From Emticicia sp051209875 (GTDB taxonomy: Bacteria > Bacteroidota > Bacteroidia > Cytophagales > Spirosomataceae), in contig NZ_JBNTQY010000001.1 in assembly GCF_051209875.1 (NCBI RefSeq), forward strand, positions 682,001-746,000: 64,000 bases of DNA, in the 5' to 3' direction. Shown here piece by piece: positions 49,013 to 58,826 of this stretch. The translations under genes and the position numbers were made by a program. The notes beneath the pieces are model-generated. The model had not been told where the DNA came from. It worked only from the letters and a program-made list of their open reading frames with translations, and did not search any database. Each line of letters starts with the position of its first letter. The stretch's first letter is position 1.

Positions 49013-49930
49013 TTATTTTTTATCTGGATTCAATAAGTCGTAGAATTGGTCAAGTTTTGGCATTAAAATGATACGAGTACGGCGATTAGTCGCACGACCT
49101 TCTGAAGTATCATTGGTAGTAAGTGTATTATATTCACCTCTTCCTGCTGCAATCAATTTATTTGGGTCGATGCTAAAGTTTTGTTGTAAGGTACGTACCA
49201 CTGAAGTTGCACGTTTTACACTCAAATCCCAGTTATCATTGATACATTCATTGCTAATAGCTACATTATCGGTATAGCCTTCCACCATTACATCTAAATC
49301 AGGTCTTGATTTGATGATTTGGGCAATTTTTCCTAAAACATTATTAGCATTTGGTGAAATTTTCGAACTTCCACTGCTAAACAACATTTTATCAGAAATA
49401 TTGATCATTACTACTGTTTTATCAACTTTTACTTCTACATCTTTGTCGTCGAGGCCAGTGTTCAATACACTTTTCAGATTAACTGCTAAGGCCAAATTAA
49501 TAGAATCTGCTTTAGTACGAGCCGCTTGAAGCAAATTGATATATTTGTCTTTACTTGCCAATTGTGATAAAGTTTTATCAATGTTGTCATTGGCTGCTTT
49601 CGACAAAACAGTTAAGTTACCAACTTGCTCAACTTGTTTATCACGTAATTTTCTCAAATCAGCAACTTGGTCTTTTAAATCGTTGATTTGTTGATCACGT
49701 TGTTGAATTGTACTAAGTGAAGCATTTTTTTGAGCTTCCGTTTCTTGTTGTGTTTTCGCCAAACGGTCAAGTTTATCTTTGTAATCTTGCACCGAATCTC
49801 CACATTTTACTAAGTCAGCCTGTGCTTTGTCATACTGTGACTGTAAAGCGGTTAATTTCTTTTTTGCAACACACGAAGCCATCGACAGGCCAATAAGCAT
49901 AACCAACAAAGGTTTGAAAATAATTTTCAT
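49013..49930 (-). CDS. OmpA-family lipoprotein with coiled coil
   Basis: A 305-residue envelope protein. The lipoprotein signal ends SMASC (modified cysteine near residue 20). Residues 25-140 form a long alpha-helical coiled coil (KLTALQSQYDKAQADLVKC, then DRLAKTQQETEAQKN). Residues about 175-295 are an OmpA/MotB peptidoglycan-binding domain: LFSSGSSKISPNANNVLGK, MVEGYTDNVAI and GRGEYNTLTTNDTSEGRATN with the conserved R-A-TNRR block. It should tether the outer membrane to peptidoglycan. (The last block is given as NDTSEGRATNRRTRI.) Lone gene, minus strand. Confidence 0.92.
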   Translation of the reverse strand: MKIIFKPLLVMLIGLSMASCVAKKKLTALQSQYDKAQADLVKCGDSVQDYKDKLDRLAKTQQETEAQKNASLSTIQQRDQQINDLKDQVADLRKLRDKQVEQVGNLTVLSKAANDNIDKTLSQLASKDKYINLLQAARTKADSINLALAVNLKSVLNTGLDDKDVEVKVDKTVVMINISDKMLFSSGSSKISPNANNVLGKIAQIIKSRPDLDVMVEGYTDNVAISNECINDNWDLSVKRATSVVRTLQQNFSIDPNKLIAAGRGEYNTLTTNDTSEGRATNRRTRIILMPKLDQFYDLLNPDKK

Positions 49931-50248
49931 GATTTAAGTATATTAGTTTGAGTTATTATTTGGATAGTTTTTACTACAAAATTGATAAATTAAAATATTT
50001 TAAAAAAGGTTTTTTTTAATTTATCTTATATTTTTAATTTACCATGTGTTTTTTAATAAGCTTTCTACCAACAAGTCATCATTTGGTATGATTATTATTC
50101 GTGAAATAACATTTAAACTCTAATAACGTTAATTTCAATAATAATTTCAAGAAAGTCAACGTAAAATATAAGACATTCTTGAAAAACATCAAAAACTTGC
50201 TTTAATTTGCTCAAATCTTTTTTAAATCATATAAATCTGGGATAAGTC
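49931..50248. other. AT-rich intergenic region between divergent genes
   Basis: No gene, RNA or repeat was found. The stretch separates the divergent OmpA lipoprotein and phosphosugar mutase genes and must hold both promoters, but no full TTG/TAnnTTTG pair was located with confidence; TAATTTG near 50204 is one base short of the -7 consensus. Confidence 0.6.
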
Positions 50249-52012
50249 ATGCTAAAAGGCCTAAAATTGGATACAACAGCAGAGAAAAATATCAAAACTT
50301 GGCTAAAAGGCAAGTATGATGCTGATACAAAAGCAGCTATTCAAAAATTAATTGATGAAGGGAATTCAACACAGTTGACAGATTCTTTCTACAAAAACCT
50401 CGAATTTGGTACTGGCGGTATGCGAGGTGAAATAGGTGTCGGATCTAATCGTATGAATAATTATACTGTAGGGGCAGCCACACAAGGTTTGGCGAATTAC
50501 CTCAACAAAACATTTCCTAATCAAGAAATAAAAGTAGCTATTGCTCATGATAGCCGAAATTTTTCACCTGAATTTGCTCGTGTAGCTGCTGATATTCTAT
50601 CGGCTAATGGAATTACAGTTTATCTTTATAAAGAATTACGCCCAACACCACAACTTTCGTTTACTGTACGTCAGTTGGGTTGCCAAAGTGGAATTGTCAT
50701 TACAGCATCGCACAACCCACGTGAATACAATGGTTATAAAGTTTATTGGACTGATGGTTCGCAAGTAGTAGCTCCACACGATAAAAATATTGTTGCAGAG
50801 GTAAACGCTATTACAAATGTGAAAGACATTAAGTTTAGAGGTGTGAAAAAACGCATCAAGATGATTGGTGAAGTACTTGATAAAGCTTATTTGAAGGCTG
50901 TTAAAAGTATTTGTGTCAATCCTCGTATGATTAAAAAGCAATCTGATTTGAATATTGTGTATTCTTCTATTCATGGTACGGGAATCACAATGGTACCTAA
51001 AGCATTAGCTCAATTGGGATTTACCAACGTAAACATTGTTGCCGAACAAGCAACCCCAGATGGTAATTTTCCGACGGTAGTTTATCCAAACCCAGAAGAA
51101 AAAGAAGCGATGAGTTTGGCTCTAAAAAAAGCCAAAGAAATCAATGCAGATTTAGTAATTGCCACTGACCCTGACGCCGACCGTGTGGGAATGGCCGTGA
51201 AAGACCCTAAAGGAGAGTGGCAGTTGTTGAATGGTAATCAAGCTGCAAGTTTAATTATCTATTATTTGTTGAAAGCATGGAAAAAAGCTAAAAAACTCAC
51301 AGGAAATGAGTTTGTAGCAAAAACTATTGTTACAACTGATTTGATTGATGAAATGGCTGCAAAAGCAGGTGTAAATTGTTATAATACACTGACTGGATTC
51401 AAATATATTGCTCAAGTTATTAGAGAATTAGAAGGAAAACAAACATTTATTGGTGGAGGTGAAGAAAGCTATGGCTATTTGATTGGTGATAAAGTACGTG
51501 ACAAAGACGCCATCGCCAGTTGTGCGATGATTGCAGAATTGACTGCTTTTGCCAAAAATGAAGGATTGTCATTGTTTGATTTCTTGGCTGAAATGTACCA
51601 AAAGAATGGTTTCTACTACGAAGGCTTGATTTCCTTAACGAAAAAAGGGAAAACTGGTGCGGAAGAAATACAACAAATGATGCTTGACTTCAGAGCAAAA
51701 CCACCAAAATCATTGGCTGGTTCAAAAGTTGTTCGTATGGATGATTATAAATCACTGGTGACTAAAGATTTAAAGACTGGAGAAGAAAAAGCTATTCCAT
51801 CTGGAGAATTAGGTATTGAATCATCAAATGTTTTACAATTCTTCACAGCCGATGGTACTAAGTTTACTTGTCGTCCATCAGGAACTGAACCCAAAATCAA
51901 GTTTTATGTTGGCGTAAGAGCAAAATTGAAGAAGAAAGATGAATTTGATGCCACTTTAGAGGCATTAAAAGAGAAAGTAAATGCCATTCAAGCTGAATTA
52001 GATTTGAATTAA
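50249..52012 (+). CDS. phosphoglucomutase/phosphomannomutase-type phosphosugar mutase
   Basis: A 587-residue alpha-D-phosphohexomutase. The N-terminus has GTGGMRGEIGVGSNRMN. The catalytic serine lies in VITASHNPREYNGYKVYW, the metal site in ATDPDADRVGMAV, the sugar-binding loop in GGGEESYGYL and the phosphate site in CRPSGTEPKIKFYV. It interconverts hexose 1- and 6-phosphates for glycogen or cell wall precursors; whether glucose, mannose or both is not decided by sequence. Length and order are normal for the PgcA/ManB-like group. It is alone on its transcript and closed by a hairpin. Confidence 0.93.
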   Translation: MLKGLKLDTTAEKNIKTWLKGKYDADTKAAIQKLIDEGNSTQLTDSFYKNLEFGTGGMRGEIGVGSNRMNNYTVGAATQGLANYLNKTFPNQEIKVAIAHDSRNFSPEFARVAADILSANGITVYLYKELRPTPQLSFTVRQLGCQSGIVITASHNPREYNGYKVYWTDGSQVVAPHDKNIVAEVNAITNVKDIKFRGVKKRIKMIGEVLDKAYLKAVKSICVNPRMIKKQSDLNIVYSSIHGTGITMVPKALAQLGFTNVNIVAEQATPDGNFPTVVYPNPEEKEAMSLALKKAKEINADLVIATDPDADRVGMAVKDPKGEWQLLNGNQAASLIIYYLLKAWKKAKKLTGNEFVAKTIVTTDLIDEMAAKAGVNCYNTLTGFKYIAQVIRELEGKQTFIGGGEESYGYLIGDKVRDKDAIASCAMIAELTAFAKNEGLSLFDFLAEMYQKNGFYYEGLISLTKKGKTGAEEIQQMMLDFRAKPPKSLAGSKVVRMDDYKSLVTKDLKTGEEKAIPSGELGIESSNVLQFFTADGTKFTCRPSGTEPKIKFYVGVRAKLKKKDEFDATLEALKEKVNAIQAELDLN

Positions 52013-52022
52013 TATAGGAGTA

Positions 52023-52058
52023 AAAACCTGTAAGGTTTGAAAAAATCTTGCAGGTTTT
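52023..52058 (+). terminator. terminator-like hairpin after the mutase
   Basis: AAAACCTGTAAG at 52023-52034 pairs with CTTGCAGGTTTT at 52047-52058 (one wobble). It shares CTTGCAGGTTT with 28088-28104. Confidence 0.72.
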
Positions 52059-52072
52059 AAATTATACCCAAA

Positions 52073-52531
52073 ATGCCAACAACTAAATTTCACCTTGCCC
52101 AAGTAAATATCTCAAAGTTATTAGAACCCATTGATAGCCCATTATTGGCAGATTTTGTAGGACAATTAGATAAAATCAATGCACTTGCCGAGCAAAGTAA
52201 AGGCTTTGTATGGAGATTGAAAGGAGATAACGAAAATGCCACAGCACTTCGGGTTTTTGAAGATGATATGATTATCATCAATATGTCAGTTTGGGAAACA
52301 ATCGAAGATTTAAAAGATTTTGCTTTCAAAACCGCTCATACAATGGTTATGAAAGACCGAAATAAGTGGTTTGAAAAACCACAAGACGCCGCCTTAGCAC
52401 TTTGGTGGATTCCCGTAGGGCATATTCCTACGCCACAAGAAGCAAAAGAAAAATTAGCAAGTATCAATAAAAATGGTGCCACTTCTTTCGCATTTACTTT
52501 TAAAAACGTACATTTACCCCACAATCAGTAA
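52073..52531 (+). CDS. DUF3291-domain protein
   Basis: A 152-residue protein matching the DUF3291 pattern: FHLAQVNISKL at the start, GFVWRLKGD, MSVWETIEDLKDFAF, HTMVMKDRNKWFEKP and ALWWIPVGHIPTPQEAKEKL. The fold resembles dimeric ferredoxin-like (ABM-type) domains. Function is unknown. It starts 61 bases after the mutase stop and is followed after 24 bases by a LytS-type kinase gene. Confidence 0.85.
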   Translation: MPTTKFHLAQVNISKLLEPIDSPLLADFVGQLDKINALAEQSKGFVWRLKGDNENATALRVFEDDMIIINMSVWETIEDLKDFAFKTAHTMVMKDRNKWFEKPQDAALALWWIPVGHIPTPQEAKEKLASINKNGATSFAFTFKNVHLPHNQ

Positions 52532-52554
52532 GCTTTCAATATTATTCTAAGTAA

Positions 52555-53724
52555 ATGTCAAAATTTCAATCCATAATTATTTTATTATGCTTGTTGGCAA
52601 ATTTTGACCTCCATAGTCAGCCTGAAGATACCACTTTCTTTAAAACTAAGATTAGCCGTGTTGAAATTGCTGGAAGAGATGAAAAATTGCAAGATATTTA
52701 TTATGTTCGTTATGAAGACAATGCAATAGAATTGGATTTGGTTACCATTCCCCAAATTCCTAATGTTACTTATAAGTTTCGAATCATTGAAAGTAGCTTT
52801 GACGGAAATAATGTATCGAAATGGTTTTTCACTAAACAACCATTTCTAAGAATAGATACATTAAACCCTGCAATTTATCATTTTGAGATTGTTGGAATTG
52901 CTCCCGATAAAAGAGAAGGACAAGCAGTTTCGGTTGAATTTAAGATAGAATATCCTTGGTGGCGGTCATGGTGGTTTTGGGGAGCTTGTTTTATTACCCT
53001 TTTTGGCCTTTTTTACGGAAGAGAACGGTTTCTTAAATTTTGGGCCGATGAAGAACAGAGACACTATCGCCAAGTAACAGAGTTAGAGCTACGAACATTG
53101 CAATTGCAAATGAACCCTCATTTTGTATTCAATGCTTTAAATGCAGTGCAAAGTTTTATTTTGACCCGTGATAGTATTTCGGCAAATAATTATCTTTCAA
53201 AATTTGCCAATCTTATTCGTTTGTTTTTAGATTCTTCACGAAGCAAATACATTGTGTTGTCAGATGAAATAAAACTCTTGAGTCTTTATGTAGAGATGGA
53301 AATGCTACGGTTTGAAAATAAATTTGATTTTCATTTAACGATTGCTCCCGAGGTAAATCGTTTTACTGATATTCCAACAATGATTTTACAACCTTTTATC
53401 GAAAATGCCATTAATCATGGACTACGATACAAAGAAACCAAAGGCAATTTGTATGTTAAATTCTATAATCAAGGCAAATATTTAGTTTGTCGAATTGAAG
53501 ACGATGGGGTAGGTAGAGAACGTGCCAGACAAATCCAATCGAAATCAAGTAAAGGATATAAATCACAGGGCTTGAAAATTACAGAGGAACGGCTACGTAC
53601 ATTCAATATGATTGCCAATTCTGATATACATTTTTCAATAACTGATCGTACACAAGCTTCATCTGTTCATAAAGAAGCTGATATAGGAACATTGATAGAA
53701 ATTAAATTCCCAAAATTTGGTTAA
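52555..53724 (+). CDS. LytS/YesM-type sensor histidine kinase
   Basis: A 389-residue membrane kinase. A signal or first helix (about 1-20) is followed by a short beta-rich sensor of about 120 residues with a Y_Y_Y-like pattern, then one transmembrane helix (WWFWGACFITLFGLFYG) near 143-160. The kinase core is the His_kinase (PF06580) type: LQMNPHFVFNALNAVQ with the phosphorylated histidine near 188, LFLDSSRSKYIVLSDEI, MILQPFIENAINHGL and RIEDDGVGRERARQ. The next gene encodes a LytTR response regulator, its natural partner. Signal unknown. Confidence 0.92.
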   Translation: MSKFQSIIILLCLLANFDLHSQPEDTTFFKTKISRVEIAGRDEKLQDIYYVRYEDNAIELDLVTIPQIPNVTYKFRIIESSFDGNNVSKWFFTKQPFLRIDTLNPAIYHFEIVGIAPDKREGQAVSVEFKIEYPWWRSWWFWGACFITLFGLFYGRERFLKFWADEEQRHYRQVTELELRTLQLQMNPHFVFNALNAVQSFILTRDSISANNYLSKFANLIRLFLDSSRSKYIVLSDEIKLLSLYVEMEMLRFENKFDFHLTIAPEVNRFTDIPTMILQPFIENAINHGLRYKETKGNLYVKFYNQGKYLVCRIEDDGVGRERARQIQSKSSKGYKSQGLKITEERLRTFNMIANSDIHFSITDRTQASSVHKEADIGTLIEIKFPKFG

Positions 53725-53823
53725 TAATTAATCTTTATATTGCTTTGTAGTCATTTATAAAATGTGCCTTATAAATTTACTTCATCAAATTAAAGACTAA
53801 ACTTGTATTTAAACAATAATACT

Positions 53824-54576
53824 ATGTATAAGGCAATCATAGTTGACGACGAAAATCGAAGTGTCGAAACCCTCAAAAGTATTATTCAACAATTCTGTTC
53901 TAATGAAGTAGAAGTGACGGGTACTGCCAACTCTGTGCAAGAAGCCTATACACTTATTCAAACAACTTCGCCCGACATTGTTTTTTTAGATGTAGAAATG
54001 CCACATGGTAGTGGCTTTGATTTATTAGAAAAGTTTACAAAGCCAAACTTTGAAGTAGTTTTTACGACAGGTTTTGATCATTATGCAGTGACAGCAATAA
54101 AATTTAGTGCCTTAGATTATCTTCTCAAACCTATTAATATTGAAGAAGTACGAGATGCAATTGCAAAAGCAAAAAAGCGTATAGAAGGTAAGCACACACA
54201 ACAGAACCTCGAACACTTAATTAAAAATCTGAGACATCCACGTGACAAAACTAATAAAATACCAATTTCAGTTGTCAATGGTTTTCAGTTTGTACCAGTC
54301 AATACTATTGTTTATTGTGAAGCAGATGATGATTACACTTATGTGCATTTAGTAGAAAATCAGAAATTAACAGTATCAAAAAATATCAAGGAGTTTGAAG
54401 ACATACTTACAAGCTATGACTTCTTTCGCATTCATCATTCTTTTCTTGTCAATCGAGATTATATCAAACGTTATATCAAAGGCGAAGGTGGAACTATTCT
54501 GACCGAACAAGGAAATGAGCTTCCTGTTTCTCGCCGCCGAAAATCTGAATTCTTAGAATGGTTAAATAATTTCTAA
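53824..54576 (+). CDS. LytTR-family response regulator
   Basis: From the ATG at 53824 the product is 250 residues, starting MYKAIIVDDENRSVE; an in-frame start seven codons upstream is less likely. The receiver has phosphoacceptor D54 in IVFLDVEMPHG, and the lysine near YLLKPINIEEV. The C-terminal LytTR domain has VYCEADDDYTYVHL, FFRIHHSFLVNRDYIKRY and a final LPVSRRRKSEF. It lies about 100 bases after its cognate kinase. An orphan LytTR gene follows, which might be co-regulated. Confidence 0.93.
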   Translation: MYKAIIVDDENRSVETLKSIIQQFCSNEVEVTGTANSVQEAYTLIQTTSPDIVFLDVEMPHGSGFDLLEKFTKPNFEVVFTTGFDHYAVTAIKFSALDYLLKPINIEEVRDAIAKAKKRIEGKHTQQNLEHLIKNLRHPRDKTNKIPISVVNGFQFVPVNTIVYCEADDDYTYVHLVENQKLTVSKNIKEFEDILTSYDFFRIHHSFLVNRDYIKRYIKGEGGTILTEQGNELPVSRRRKSEFLEWLNNF

Positions 54577-54824
54577 TATTAACCATACTTTATATATCCT
54601 TCATTCAAGTATTCAATCAGTTTTTAGTAAAAAAAAGCAAATGAACCTTTTGTTTTAAGAAAAAAATTTTTTTTTACTGAAAAAAGCTACCGTTTAAAAA
54701 TAAACCTGCCACTTATGGCTTTTTTACTACCATTTACCGATTTGTAGTTGTGGTGTTAAAATATGGGACATAAATTGCTCATAGAATTTAAAAACACAGT
54801 AAGCTTTCCTTAAAAAATAGCCGT

Positions 54825-55295
54825 ATGAATAAACTACTTTACACAGCACCCTTTAGCCTCGAAGGCTTTAGTGTGGTACCAAATGTGGTTAGTCAATCCA
54901 CAGGAACAAATCTCGCAATGAGAGTCGCTGGAATGCGTAATATGGTTCAACTCGGCGATATTTTGTACTTAAAAAGTGCAAAGAATTATACTATCTTTAA
55001 ATTAAAAGATGGTCGGGAAATCATTAGTTCAAAAACTTTAAAGATTTTTGAGGAAGAACTCCTTGAAATTTCAAATTTCGTAAGACCTCATCGTTCTTAC
55101 TTAATTAATCTCGAATACGTTGATGATTTGTATTTTAATTGTCGTGGTGGCGAAGTTTTAATACATGATCAAAAAATATTTATTTCTCGCAGAAAGGCAG
55201 CGGATTTTCGTCGTAGTTATCGCAGATATTTACGTACAACTGGTCAAAATGTTTCATCTACGATTAAATTGAAGACTACGATCCGGGTTTCTTAA
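54825..55295 (+). CDS. orphan LytTR-domain regulator
   Basis: A 156-residue protein with a LytTR domain at about 40-125 (LYLKSAKNYTIFKLKDGRE, FVRPHRSYLINLEYVDDL, IFISRRKAADFRR) and no receiver. The N-terminal 35 residues (LLYTAPFSLEGFSVV) and C-terminal basic tail are without family match. It is separated by 248 bases from the LytTR response regulator, with its own probable promoter, and ends before a terminator. It is the third LytTR protein in the window. Confidence 0.87.
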   Translation: MNKLLYTAPFSLEGFSVVPNVVSQSTGTNLAMRVAGMRNMVQLGDILYLKSAKNYTIFKLKDGREIISSKTLKIFEEELLEISNFVRPHRSYLINLEYVDDLYFNCRGGEVLIHDQKIFISRRKAADFRRSYRRYLRTTGQNVSSTIKLKTTIRVS

Positions 55296-55336
55296 TAGTC
55301 ACCCGTGGTTAATTTTTACTTTTTGGGTTACGAGGA

Positions 55337-55371
55337 ATAAAGTGCTGGTATAATCTGGCACTTTATTTTAT
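55337..55371 (+). terminator. terminator after the orphan LytTR gene
   Basis: ATAAAGTGC at 55337-55345 pairs with GCACTTTAT at 55358-55366, followed by T-rich sequence. Confidence 0.8.
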
Positions 55372-55541
55372 TTATATAGTAATCCAAACAAATTGCACCT
55401 CTTTTCTAGGTTTGTTGTCCATCCCTATTCTTATCATTTCCCTTCAATACAGGTGAGTACATGAAGATTCTTTTTTAGTGAGCCTACAATTTTGAGTATT
55501 CAAAATCAATTTCTTGAAAAGAAAACTTATTATTTATACCA

Positions 55542-57623
55542 ATGGAAAAAACACTAACATTCAAGTATGTTAGCTATTTGTGGGACGAAATTAAAGCCGC
55601 TGAATTAGCTCAAAATGAAGTAGATTTGTTCATTTATCGCTCCAATCTTTTAGGAGCAGATTTAAGATTAACCAATTATGCTGGAGGGAATACATCTTGT
55701 AAAATTACAGAAATAGACCCTGTAACAGGAGAATCGGTGGAGGTAATGTGGGTAAAAGGCTCTGGGGGCGACATCGGCACACTCACCAAAAAAGGTTGTG
55801 CAAATTTATATGTTGAGAAACTCCACTCTTTGAAAAGACGCTACAAAGGCTTGGCATTTGAAGATGAAATGGTTGCTCTCTTTGATCATTGTCTATTTGA
55901 CCCCAAATGTGCGACGCCTTCGATTGATACACCATTACATGGACTACTGCCATTCAAACATATCGACCACCTTCATCCAGATGCCTTGATTGCGATTGCT
56001 GCCAGTAAAGATGGTCCAGCGATTATGAAGGAAATCTGGGGTGATAGTATGGCATGGTTGCCGTGGCAAAAACCAGGTTTCGACTTAGGTTTACAGTTAG
56101 AAAAAACAGTTAAAGAAAACCCAAATCTCCGTGGTGTAATTTTGGGGGGACATGGTTTGTTTACTTGGGGCGATACAGCTTTTGATTCTTATATCAATAC
56201 ACTTGAAGTGATCGAAATGGCTTCTGAGTATTTAGAAGCGAATTACGGGAAAAATAGACCTGTTTTTGGAGGAGCAAAATTAAGTTCAAAACCTGCCGAA
56301 GAACGCAAATTGGCTGCTGCCGAAATCATGCCTACACTTCGTGGTTTGGCATCAAGTTACCGCCAAATGGTTGGCCATTTTACAGATGACCCACGAGTAT
56401 TAGAATATGTAAACTCAAATGATTTAGAGCGATTAGCTCAGAAAGGTACAAGTTGCCCTGATCATTTTTTGCGTACTAAAATTCGCCCAATGGTATTAAA
56501 GGGAATCTCAAAAGAGGAGATTGAAGCACAGTTTGAAGCTTATCGTGCCGATTACGCTGTTTATTATGAGCGTTGTAAACATCATAATAGTCCTGCAATC
56601 AGAGATTCAAATCCTGTAGTAATCTTGTATCCTGAAGTGGGAATGTTTACATTTGCTAAAGACAAACAAACAGCAAGAGTTGCAGCTGAGTTTTATACTA
56701 ATGCTATCAATGTAATGAAAGGAGCGGAAGCAGTTTCAGAATATGTGGGCTTAGACGAACAAGAGGCTTTTAATATAGAATATTGGTTATTGGAAGAAGC
56801 AAAATTGCAAAGAATGCCAAAACCAAAGTCTTTGTCAGGTAAGGTTGCTTTTGTGACTGGTGGTACGGGTGGTATTGGTAAATCAATTTGTGAGGAATTA
56901 TTAAAAGAAGGAGCTTGTGTGGTAGCTGCCGATCGTAATTTATTAAATGAAACTCAAATAGAGCTACGCAAAAAATACGGTCAGGACACGACTATTTCAA
57001 CAGGTATTGATGTGGTAAGTGCTGAAGCTATTGCCGAATCATTTCGTAATACAATTTTAGCTTTTGGTGGGGTTGATATTATTGTTAATTGTGCGGGACT
57101 TTCTATCTCAAAACCATTGGAAGACCATACCATTGCTGACTGGGATTTACTACAAAATGTATTAGTAAAAGGTCAGTTTTTAGTTTCGCAAGAAGCAGTA
57201 AGAATCATGCGTCAGCAAGCAACGGGTGGTGATATTGTGAATATTGCGAGTAAGAATGCACTTTTTGCAGGACCAAACAACGTTGGTTATGGTACAGCCA
57301 AAGCTGCCCAAGCTCACATGACCAGACTATTAGCCGCCGAATTAGGAAAAGATAGAATTAGAGTAAATACGGTAAATCCTGATGCGGTTTTACGTGGAAG
57401 TAAGATTTGGGAAGGAGAATGGGCAGAAGGTAGAGCAAAGGCTTACGGTATTAGTGTAGAAGATTTGCCTAAAATGTATGCTGCACGAACTTTATTAAAT
57501 GAAGAAATTTTAACAGAAGATATAGCCAAAGCTGTAAGAGTTTTTGTTGATGGAAGCCTCTCAAAATCTACAGGAAATATTTTGAATGTAGATGGAGGTG
57601 TAGCAGTTGCTTTTGTGAGATAA
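55542..57623 (+). CDS. bifunctional rhamnulose-1-phosphate aldolase/short-chain dehydrogenase
   Basis: A 693-residue fusion. Residues about 20-400 form a class II aldolase domain (NYAGGNTSCKI, WVKGSGGDIGT, SIDTPLHGLLPFKHIDHLHPD, GVILGGHGLFTWGD). Residues about 430-693 form an SDR: VAFVTGGTGGIGKSI, NCAGLSI, NIASKNALFAGPNNVGYGTAKAA and ILNVDGGVAVAFVR. Known relatives split rhamnulose-1-phosphate into dihydroxyacetone phosphate and lactaldehyde, and the SDR half oxidises lactaldehyde. In Bacteroidota this fusion lies in rhamnose or fucose loci. Kinase, isomerase and transporter are not in the window. The GntR gene next door is the likely regulator. Confidence 0.92.
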   Translation: MEKTLTFKYVSYLWDEIKAAELAQNEVDLFIYRSNLLGADLRLTNYAGGNTSCKITEIDPVTGESVEVMWVKGSGGDIGTLTKKGCANLYVEKLHSLKRRYKGLAFEDEMVALFDHCLFDPKCATPSIDTPLHGLLPFKHIDHLHPDALIAIAASKDGPAIMKEIWGDSMAWLPWQKPGFDLGLQLEKTVKENPNLRGVILGGHGLFTWGDTAFDSYINTLEVIEMASEYLEANYGKNRPVFGGAKLSSKPAEERKLAAAEIMPTLRGLASSYRQMVGHFTDDPRVLEYVNSNDLERLAQKGTSCPDHFLRTKIRPMVLKGISKEEIEAQFEAYRADYAVYYERCKHHNSPAIRDSNPVVILYPEVGMFTFAKDKQTARVAAEFYTNAINVMKGAEAVSEYVGLDEQEAFNIEYWLLEEAKLQRMPKPKSLSGKVAFVTGGTGGIGKSICEELLKEGACVVAADRNLLNETQIELRKKYGQDTTISTGIDVVSAEAIAESFRNTILAFGGVDIIVNCAGLSISKPLEDHTIADWDLLQNVLVKGQFLVSQEAVRIMRQQATGGDIVNIASKNALFAGPNNVGYGTAKAAQAHMTRLLAAELGKDRIRVNTVNPDAVLRGSKIWEGEWAEGRAKAYGISVEDLPKMYAARTLLNEEILTEDIAKAVRVFVDGSLSKSTGNILNVDGGVAVAFVR

Positions 57624-57642
57624 AAATAGTCAAATTTATAAC

Positions 57643-57676
57643 AGTGCCGATTTGTTTAAATAGGCACTATTTTTTA
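57643..57676 (+). terminator. terminator after the aldolase/SDR gene
   Basis: AGTGCC at 57643-57648 pairs with GGCACT at 57663-57668, with an inner ATTT/AAAT, then a T run. Confidence 0.8.
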
Positions 57677-57748
57677 CCTTTCAGTAATCATTCTTCATTC
57701 ATAATTCTAACGGGTCGCCGTAGCGATTCTTAATTGTGCGAAGCACCG

Positions 57749-58759
57749 ATGTATAAACTACAATTCAACCCTAACGAAAAGACACCCAAGTACAAACAAA
57801 TTGTACAATCTATTGTTGTGGATATTGAACGGGGAGTTTTAAAGAAAAATGAACAATTACCCTCCATCAGTGAGTTAAGCGAAGAGTATTATTTGGCTCG
57901 TGATACGGTAGAAAAAGCTTACCGTGAATTGAAAGAGCGTGGCTTTATTACTTCGGTTCAGGGAAAAGGCTTTTATGTCAATGGAGCTGAAACCAATAAA
58001 ATGCGTATCTTATTGGTTTTCAATAAGTTAAGTTCGTATAAAAAACTAATTTATTATGCTTTTTTGAAGGTTTTGGGTAATAAAGCAAGCGTAGATTTAC
58101 AAATTCATCATTATGATGCCCGAATTTTTGCAGAAATCATTGATAAGAATTTAGGGAAATATAATTATTACGTTATCATGCCGCACTTTTTTCCTGAATC
58201 AGAAAAAATGTTGGCTTTGAAAACCATAGAAAAAATTCCTTCCGAAGAATTAGTCTTGCTCGATAAGGATTTACCAGAATATACAAAGCTATGTTTGAGT
58301 GTTTATCAAGACTTTGAGAAAGATATTTTTGATGCGTTAGACGATGCCCAAGATTTATTGAGTAAATATAATCGAATGGTTTTGGTTTTTCCGAGCGATG
58401 GCAATTATCCCTCAGAAATTGTTCGTGGGTTTAGACAATTTTGTGTCAATCATAAAAAAGATTTTGTGATTAAAGAAAATGCTTTTGACGAATCTCTTCA
58501 TGCAGGAACGGCTTATTTGGTAGTAGAAGAAACTGATTTGGCTGAATTAGTGAAGAAAACCCGTCAATCGAATTTTATTTTAGGTCAAGATATTGGAATT
58601 ATTTCTTTCAATGAAACTACTCTGAAAGAATTATTAGAAATTACCGTAATTACTACTGATTTCGAAACGATGGGGCGTACGGCTGCCGCTTTATTGCTTG
58701 ATAAAAAACAAATCAAAGTAAAAAATCCTTTCTACACGATTCGTAGAAGTAGCCTTTAA
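57749..58759 (+). CDS. GntR-family regulator with LacI-type ligand-binding domain
   Basis: From the ATG at 57749 the product is 336 residues, starting MYKLQFNPNEKTPKYKQIV; the TTG start at 57734 is less likely. The N-terminal winged helix has LPSISELSEEYYLARDTVEKAYRELKERGF and VQGKGFYV, as in GntR. The remainder (about 85-336) is a periplasmic-binding-protein-like fold (RILLVFNKLSSYKKLI, ISFNETTLKELLEIT, TTDFETMGRTAAALLL), with a typical sugar-sensing hinge. It sits next to the rhamnulose-P aldolase fusion and may be its regulator. The effector is inferred. (The wHTH block is given as LPSISELSEEYY and LARDTVEKAYRELKERGF.). Confidence 0.87.
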   Translation: MYKLQFNPNEKTPKYKQIVQSIVVDIERGVLKKNEQLPSISELSEEYYLARDTVEKAYRELKERGFITSVQGKGFYVNGAETNKMRILLVFNKLSSYKKLIYYAFLKVLGNKASVDLQIHHYDARIFAEIIDKNLGKYNYYVIMPHFFPESEKMLALKTIEKIPSEELVLLDKDLPEYTKLCLSVYQDFEKDIFDALDDAQDLLSKYNRMVLVFPSDGNYPSEIVRGFRQFCVNHKKDFVIKENAFDESLHAGTAYLVVEETDLAELVKKTRQSNFILGQDIGIISFNETTLKELLEITVITTDFETMGRTAAALLLDKKQIKVKNPFYTIRRSSL

Positions 58760-58766
58760 AGTCAAT

Positions 58767-58821
58767 GGTCGATAGTCCACAGATTTCTTCTTTATATCTG
58801 TGGACTTATGGACTATCGACC
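58767..58821. terminator. nested double inverted repeat, probable bidirectional terminator
   Basis: GGTCGATAGTCC at 58767-58778 pairs with GGACTATCGACC at 58810-58821. GTCCACAGAT at 58775-58784 also pairs with ATCTGTGGAC at 58796-58805, and the two stems share the GTCC. It lies between converging genes, but neither stem is followed by a strong T run. Confidence 0.75.
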
Positions 58822-58826
58822 GTGGA

